Part shown: piece by piece, positions 31,180-34,225 of the stretch
Layout: each line of letters opens with the position of its first letter
How positions within the stretch are numbered: position 1 is the first letter of the stretch
Assembly (NCBI GenBank): GCA_026400935.1
Contig: JAPLNX010000329.1
Coordinates: 1-34,225 of the forward strand
From: Planctomycetia bacterium
Lineage (GTDB): Bacteria; Planctomycetota; Planctomycetia; Planctomycetales; Planctomycetaceae
DNA: 34,225 bases
Direction: 5' to 3'
Program-made: the position numbers and the translations under genes
Notes under the pieces: generated by a model
What the model saw: the letters and a program-made list of their open reading frames with translations, nothing else
Databases searched by the model: none
Told to the model about the DNA's origin: nothing

Positions 31180-33747
31180 TCACACGACGATTTCCGCAAA
31201 CGTGCCGCTGACCAGTCCTTCAATCGCGACGGTCGCGCCATTGGCGATGTCCGGGAAGTTGTTGGGCAACAGGAGTTCGCCGTGGTCAAATCGCGGGTCG
31301 GTCGAGAGCTTCAACTTACCCTCGCCTTCGGCGTCCACCTGAATGATCCCGACGTTCACACCAGCCACGAGCACGTTGTAGGTTCCAGTCACGGCGTCTT
31401 GGACTTCGATCTCGAATTGTTTTTCAACATTGCTGTCGATTTTCACCGAGTAACTCGCGGTCCCGAGGGTGCTGGTCACGCCAGCCAGAGAGGCCGCGAA
31501 CTCACCCTCTGTTTCCCCTTCACCGCCGACAACGCCGAAGGTCGCCGCTCCGAACGTCCCTTGCATCAAGCCTTGCACCAGGATCGTGCTCCCCGCAGCG
31601 ACATTCGGGAAACCAGCAGGCAAGCGGACATCATCCACGTTCGGATTCGATTTCAGTTTTAACTTGCCACGACCGCTGACATCCACGACCAATTGGCCGA
31701 CGTTGACGCCATCGACGAGCACGTTGTAGTTCCCGGCTGCCGCGCCCTCGACTTCGACTTCAAACTCCGTCTCGATCTCGTCGCCCAACGACACGCCGTA
31801 GTTGGCCGCTCCCGTAACGCCAGTCACGCCGGTCACTGGTGTCAGCGCCGCGGCGAAGCTCAGAGCGTCCTCCAGCACGTTATCGTCGCCGCCATGATCA
31901 TCGCCGGTGTCGTCGTCATCGGTTTGATAGATATCTCGGCCACTACCGCCGTTGACCTTGTCGGCACCAATACCGCCCCGGACATGATCGTCACCCAGAC
32001 CGCCGTCGATGTCGTCGTTGTCATCGCCACCATCGACGTCATCGTCGCCGGTATCGCCACGCAGGCGGTCGTTTCCACGTCCGCCATGCACGATGTCGTT
32101 GTCCGTGCCGCCGTTGACCGAGTCGTTGCCGTCGTCGCCGCTCACGTCATCATTTCCAGCGTCACCGTTCATCGAATCATCGCCGAGATCGCCGAACAAA
32201 TCGTCGTTTCCATTGCCGCCGCTGACCGTATCGTTGTCATCGCCGCCACGCAGCGAATCATCGCCGTCATCTCCACTGAGAATGTCGCGGCCCCCTTGTC
32301 CGTCGAGCGAATCGAGACCGACACCACCGAGCATGCGGTCGTTGCCCGCGCCTCCCAGCAGCGAGTCATTGCCAATCCCGCCGTTGATTGAGTCCACTCC
32401 ATCATCGCCATTGACGTCATCGTCGCCGGCATCGCCGTTGATCGAATCGTCACCAACTCCGCCGCTGAGATCATCGTCGCCGTTGCCGCCACTGAGCGTG
32501 TCCTTATCGTCACCGCCATTGACGATGTCGTTGCCGTCGTCGCCGGTCTCGTTGTCGCGGCCCGATCCGCCATCCAGCGAATCGTCACCGGTTCCACCGG
32601 TCAAGATGTCATCGTTCGTGCCGCCGCCAAGCGTGTCATTGCCGATTTCACCCTTCAGACGATCGTTGCCGCCATCACCATTGAGATTATCGTTACCAGT
32701 GCCGCCGCTCAGGCTGTCGTTGCCGAGTCCACCACTCTCGTGATCGTCGTCAGCGCCGCCGTTGAGCGTGTCTGCCCCATCTTCGCCAAAGAGATCATCG
32801 GCCCCCGCATCGCCGTTGAGCAGATCGTTATCACCACCCCCCAAGAGGTCATCGTTCCCCGCGCCGCCGCTGAGCGTGTCCCGGTCGCCGCCGCCGCTCA
32901 GAGAGTCATCGCCGTCATCGCCAACCAAGCTGTCACGACCGAGACCGCCAGCTTCCGTGTCGTTCCCCGCTCCACCGCTGAGTATGTCGGCATCGGTGCC
33001 GCCATCGAGATCGTCCGCTCCGTCGTCCCCTTGCAGCCGATCGTTCCCGGCATCGCCGTTGAGATCATCGCTGCCGCCGCCGCCAACGAGCTTGTCGTTG
33101 CCCCCGCCGCCGCTGAGTAAATCAGCGTCATCGCCGCCATTCAGCGAGTCGTCCTGATTGCCACCCGACAGTTCATCCAAGCCCGCTCCGCCACTGACCG
33201 TATCTTTTCCATCATCCCCGAAGAGATCGTCGTCGCCGCTGTCGCCAGTGAGCACGTCATTACCAGTGCCGCCACGTGCGGTGTCATTGCCGCCATTCCC
33301 CACGATGCTGTCGTTGCCAGTGCCTCCCAGGAGACTTTCCGCTAAGTCACTACCCAGGATCGTGTCGTTTCCATTGCCGCCATTGACCGTGATACCGGCC
33401 AGATGCGTGAACCCGGTCGCATTCGACACGCCGGTCAGGTCGATGCGATTCGCTCCCGTGCCGCCAGTGACTGCCAGCGTCGTGACATCCGCCGCCGCCG
33501 TTGTGGTCGCCGTTCCGTTGATCGTCACGACCTTGGTCACGTTGTCCGCTGCCAATGTCGATCCCACCGCAATCGCATCCGCGCCGGATCCAGTCACCGC
33601 TAGCGTTCCGCTGGTGAACGTGTTCGTCACGCTGAGCAATGTTCGCGTCTCACAAGCTTCGATCCGAACGGCTGCCTCGCGCACTCGACGGCGAGATTTT
33701 CGAGATTGAAGAGCAAACAATTTCGCAAACAACGGCTTCAGTAACAT
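31180..33747 (-). CDS. RTX-repeat calcium-binding surface protein, longer paralogue
   Basis: An 855-residue protein. ATG at 33747 has GGAG six bases upstream and puts RIEACETRTLLS (28-39) at the N terminus after a basic segment. Residues 40-125 form a beta domain paralogous to that of the neighbouring RTX protein (TSGTLAVTGSGADAIAVGST; LAVTGGTGANRIDLTGVSNA). RTX nonapeptides fill about residues 125-620. The C-terminal 230 residues are different: two copies of a module of about 90 residues (NYGVSLGDEIETEFEVEVEG ... YNVLVDGVNVGQL, and SYSVKIDSNVEKQFEIEVQD ... YNVLVAGVNVGII), each ending with GTF. The same module closes the small Ser-rich protein at 20571-21317. Likely calcium-stabilised, secreted matrix or surface-layer component. 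Confidence 0.88.
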   Translation of the reverse strand: MLLKPLFAKLFALQSRKSRRRVREAAVRIEACETRTLLSVTNTFTSGTLAVTGSGADAIAVGSTLAADNVTKVVTINGTATTTAAADVTTLAVTGGTGANRIDLTGVSNATGFTHLAGITVNGGNGNDTILGSDLAESLLGGTGNDSIVGNGGNDTARGGTGNDVLTGDSGDDDLFGDDGKDTVSGGAGLDELSGGNQDDSLNGGDDADLLSGGGGNDKLVGGGGSDDLNGDAGNDRLQGDDGADDLDGGTDADILSGGAGNDTEAGGLGRDSLVGDDGDDSLSGGGDRDTLSGGAGNDDLLGGGDNDLLNGDAGADDLFGEDGADTLNGGADDDHESGGLGNDSLSGGTGNDNLNGDGGNDRLKGEIGNDTLGGGTNDDILTGGTGDDSLDGGSGRDNETGDDGNDIVNGGDDKDTLSGGNGDDDLSGGVGDDSINGDAGDDDVNGDDGVDSINGGIGNDSLLGGAGNDRMLGGVGLDSLDGQGGRDILSGDDGDDSLRGGDDNDTVSGGNGNDDLFGDLGDDSMNGDAGNDDVSGDDGNDSVNGGTDNDIVHGGRGNDRLRGDTGDDDVDGGDDNDDIDGGLGDDHVRGGIGADKVNGGSGRDIYQTDDDDTGDDHGGDDNVLEDALSFAAALTPVTGVTGVTGAANYGVSLGDEIETEFEVEVEGAAAGNYNVLVDGVNVGQLVVDVSGRGKLKLKSNPNVDDVRLPAGFPNVAAGSTILVQGLMQGTFGAATFGVVGGEGETEGEFAASLAGVTSTLGTASYSVKIDSNVEKQFEIEVQDAVTGTYNVLVAGVNVGIIQVDAEGEGKLKLSTDPRFDHGELLLPNNFPDIANGATVAIEGLVSGTFAEIVV
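31183..31850 (-). repeat. Two tandem C-terminal modules of about 90 residues
   Basis: Both copies share the order [Y]xV, xFE[I/V]EV, GxYNVLVxGVNVG, [G]KLKL, LPxxFPx[I/V]A, G[A/S]T[V/I], GTF. The copy boundary is near 31500. Within the copies the pattern Y-N-V-L-V-x-G-V-N-V-G is exact in both, so duplication is recent or the module is under constraint. Confidence 0.75.
31900..33390 (-). repeat. RTX nonapeptide-encoding tandem repeats (second array)
   Basis: More than 50 units of about 27 nt encoding GGxGDDxLx with frequent variants such as GDDDVNGDDGV. The array ends near 31900 where the two C-terminal modules begin. Unit count and borders are estimates. Confidence 0.8.
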
Positions 33748-34225
33748 GGCATACTCCGGATCATGAATGACTGGTCTCTGGAGGATTCGCGGAACGAACC
33801 GCGAGTCTCCATCGGCAAAAACAATTGGTCTCGCGAAGTTCCTGCACACAGCGGAAACCATTCGCAGCAACAACCAAGGGGATGCGAGGAAAGCAGGATC
33901 TAAAGGCAAGCGGAAAACGTATGGGGCTCGCCAACCGGCCGGTATCAGGACAATGAGCCATTTTGAAAGTCGTTTGTCGGTGAACTCCTGACGCTTACGC
34001 CGTGTTTGTCGTCACGTTGAGTTCGAGTTGCCGCCGGGCCTCTTTGTTGACGCGATCGTTGCGACAGGCCAATTTGTGAATTTGGGTGGCACGACCCTGA
34101 CCAACGGTACGGGCGTGAGAATCGCGATCAACTCTGAAAAACACGCCCGTCCCGTTGGCCAGGGTCGTGCTATCCAGGCCTACAAACTCAACTCAAAACA
34201 ACTTCCAGCTAGTGCCACGACCAAG
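33748..34225. other. Gene-free right end of the window
   Basis: No gene supported. The region just upstream of the long RTX gene should hold its promoter and carries a hairpin at 33780-33810 (GGAGGATTCGCGG/CCGCGAGTCTCC, loop AACGAA), located in the probable leader. Further right is the long inverted repeat at 34089-34169. A 74-codon plus-strand frame (33767-33991) has no supporting signal. Confidence 0.5.
34089..34169. repeat. Long inverted repeat, 29-bp arms
   Basis: Arms 34089-34117 (begins GCACGACCCTGACCAACGG) and 34141-34169 (ends GGCCAGGGTCGTGC) match at 27 of 29 positions, with a 23-base loop. Text resembling the arm tip (GTGCCACGACC) recurs at the window edge near 34213. It looks like a dispersed palindromic element cut by the window end; no T-run marks it as a terminator. 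Confidence 0.6.

Noticed and set aside
31693-33157. Several plus-strand frames antisense to the longer RTX gene
   Set aside because: They are Val/Ile- or Pro/Ser-rich reflections of the nonapeptide repeats and not independent genes.
31900-33390. Regularly repeated DNA that could suggest a CRISPR array
   Set aside because: Units are about 27 nt without unique spacers and translate into GGxGxDxL nonapeptides in one frame.

Overview
The window looks like chromosome from a member of the Planctomycetota, probably the order Planctomycetales; genus is not resolvable by eye. The marks are a DUF1549/DUF1553 cytochrome-type protein next to a Tat-exported DUF1501 protein, a DUF1559 pseudopilin-like protein, secreted giants with an N-terminal E-x-R-x-LL-S motif (the 'LEPR-XLL' type), RTX-type glycine/aspartate repeats without a nearby type I exporter, weak or absent Shine-Dalgarno sites at many starts, and moderate GC. 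I saw no tRNA, rRNA, CRISPR array, transposase or phage gene.

Layout. (1) 1-3539, plus strand: 5'-truncated DUF1549/DUF1553 gene, a BrnT-type toxin/antitoxin pair, then the DUF1501 gene. The first gene carries an in-frame palindromic insertion. (2) 3574-13951, minus strand: an extracellular polysaccharide cluster. In transcription order it holds an O-antigen-ligase/polymerase-like protein, a Wzx-type flippase, three BioF2/CelD-like acyltransferases, a NodB polysaccharide deacetylase, a second divergent NodB-like protein and a membrane-anchored endonuclease/exonuclease/phosphatase-fold enzyme. No glycosyltransferase lies inside it. (3) 14311-14847, minus: rimI with a GTG start and a strong ribosome binding site. 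(4) 15004-20173, minus: one giant secreted gene split by a frameshift: LEPR-XLL-like N terminus, about nine repeats of 75 residues, a G8 domain and a right-handed beta-helix. (5) 20571-21317, minus: a small secreted Ser-rich protein whose C-terminal module recurs in the large RTX protein. (6) 21537-26365, minus: DUF1559 protein, histidine kinase, response regulator and a cytochrome c/outer-membrane-barrel-like protein. (7) 27056-28829, plus: a frameshifted TadG-like protein and a DUF1573-like membrane protein. (8) 29072-33747, minus: two paralogous RTX-repeat surface proteins. (9) 33748-34225: no gene, a long inverted repeat.

The polysaccharide cluster, the LEPR-XLL proteins, the TadG-like protein and the RTX proteins together describe an envelope and extracellular-matrix region. 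The most unusual signals are a family of inverted repeats whose arms contain their own covarying hairpins (two copies, 9641-9744 and 31015-31153), an in-frame palindromic insertion in the first gene, a C-terminal module of about 90 residues shared by unrelated secreted proteins, and two broken reading frames. All calls come from reading sequence and translations; no database search was run.
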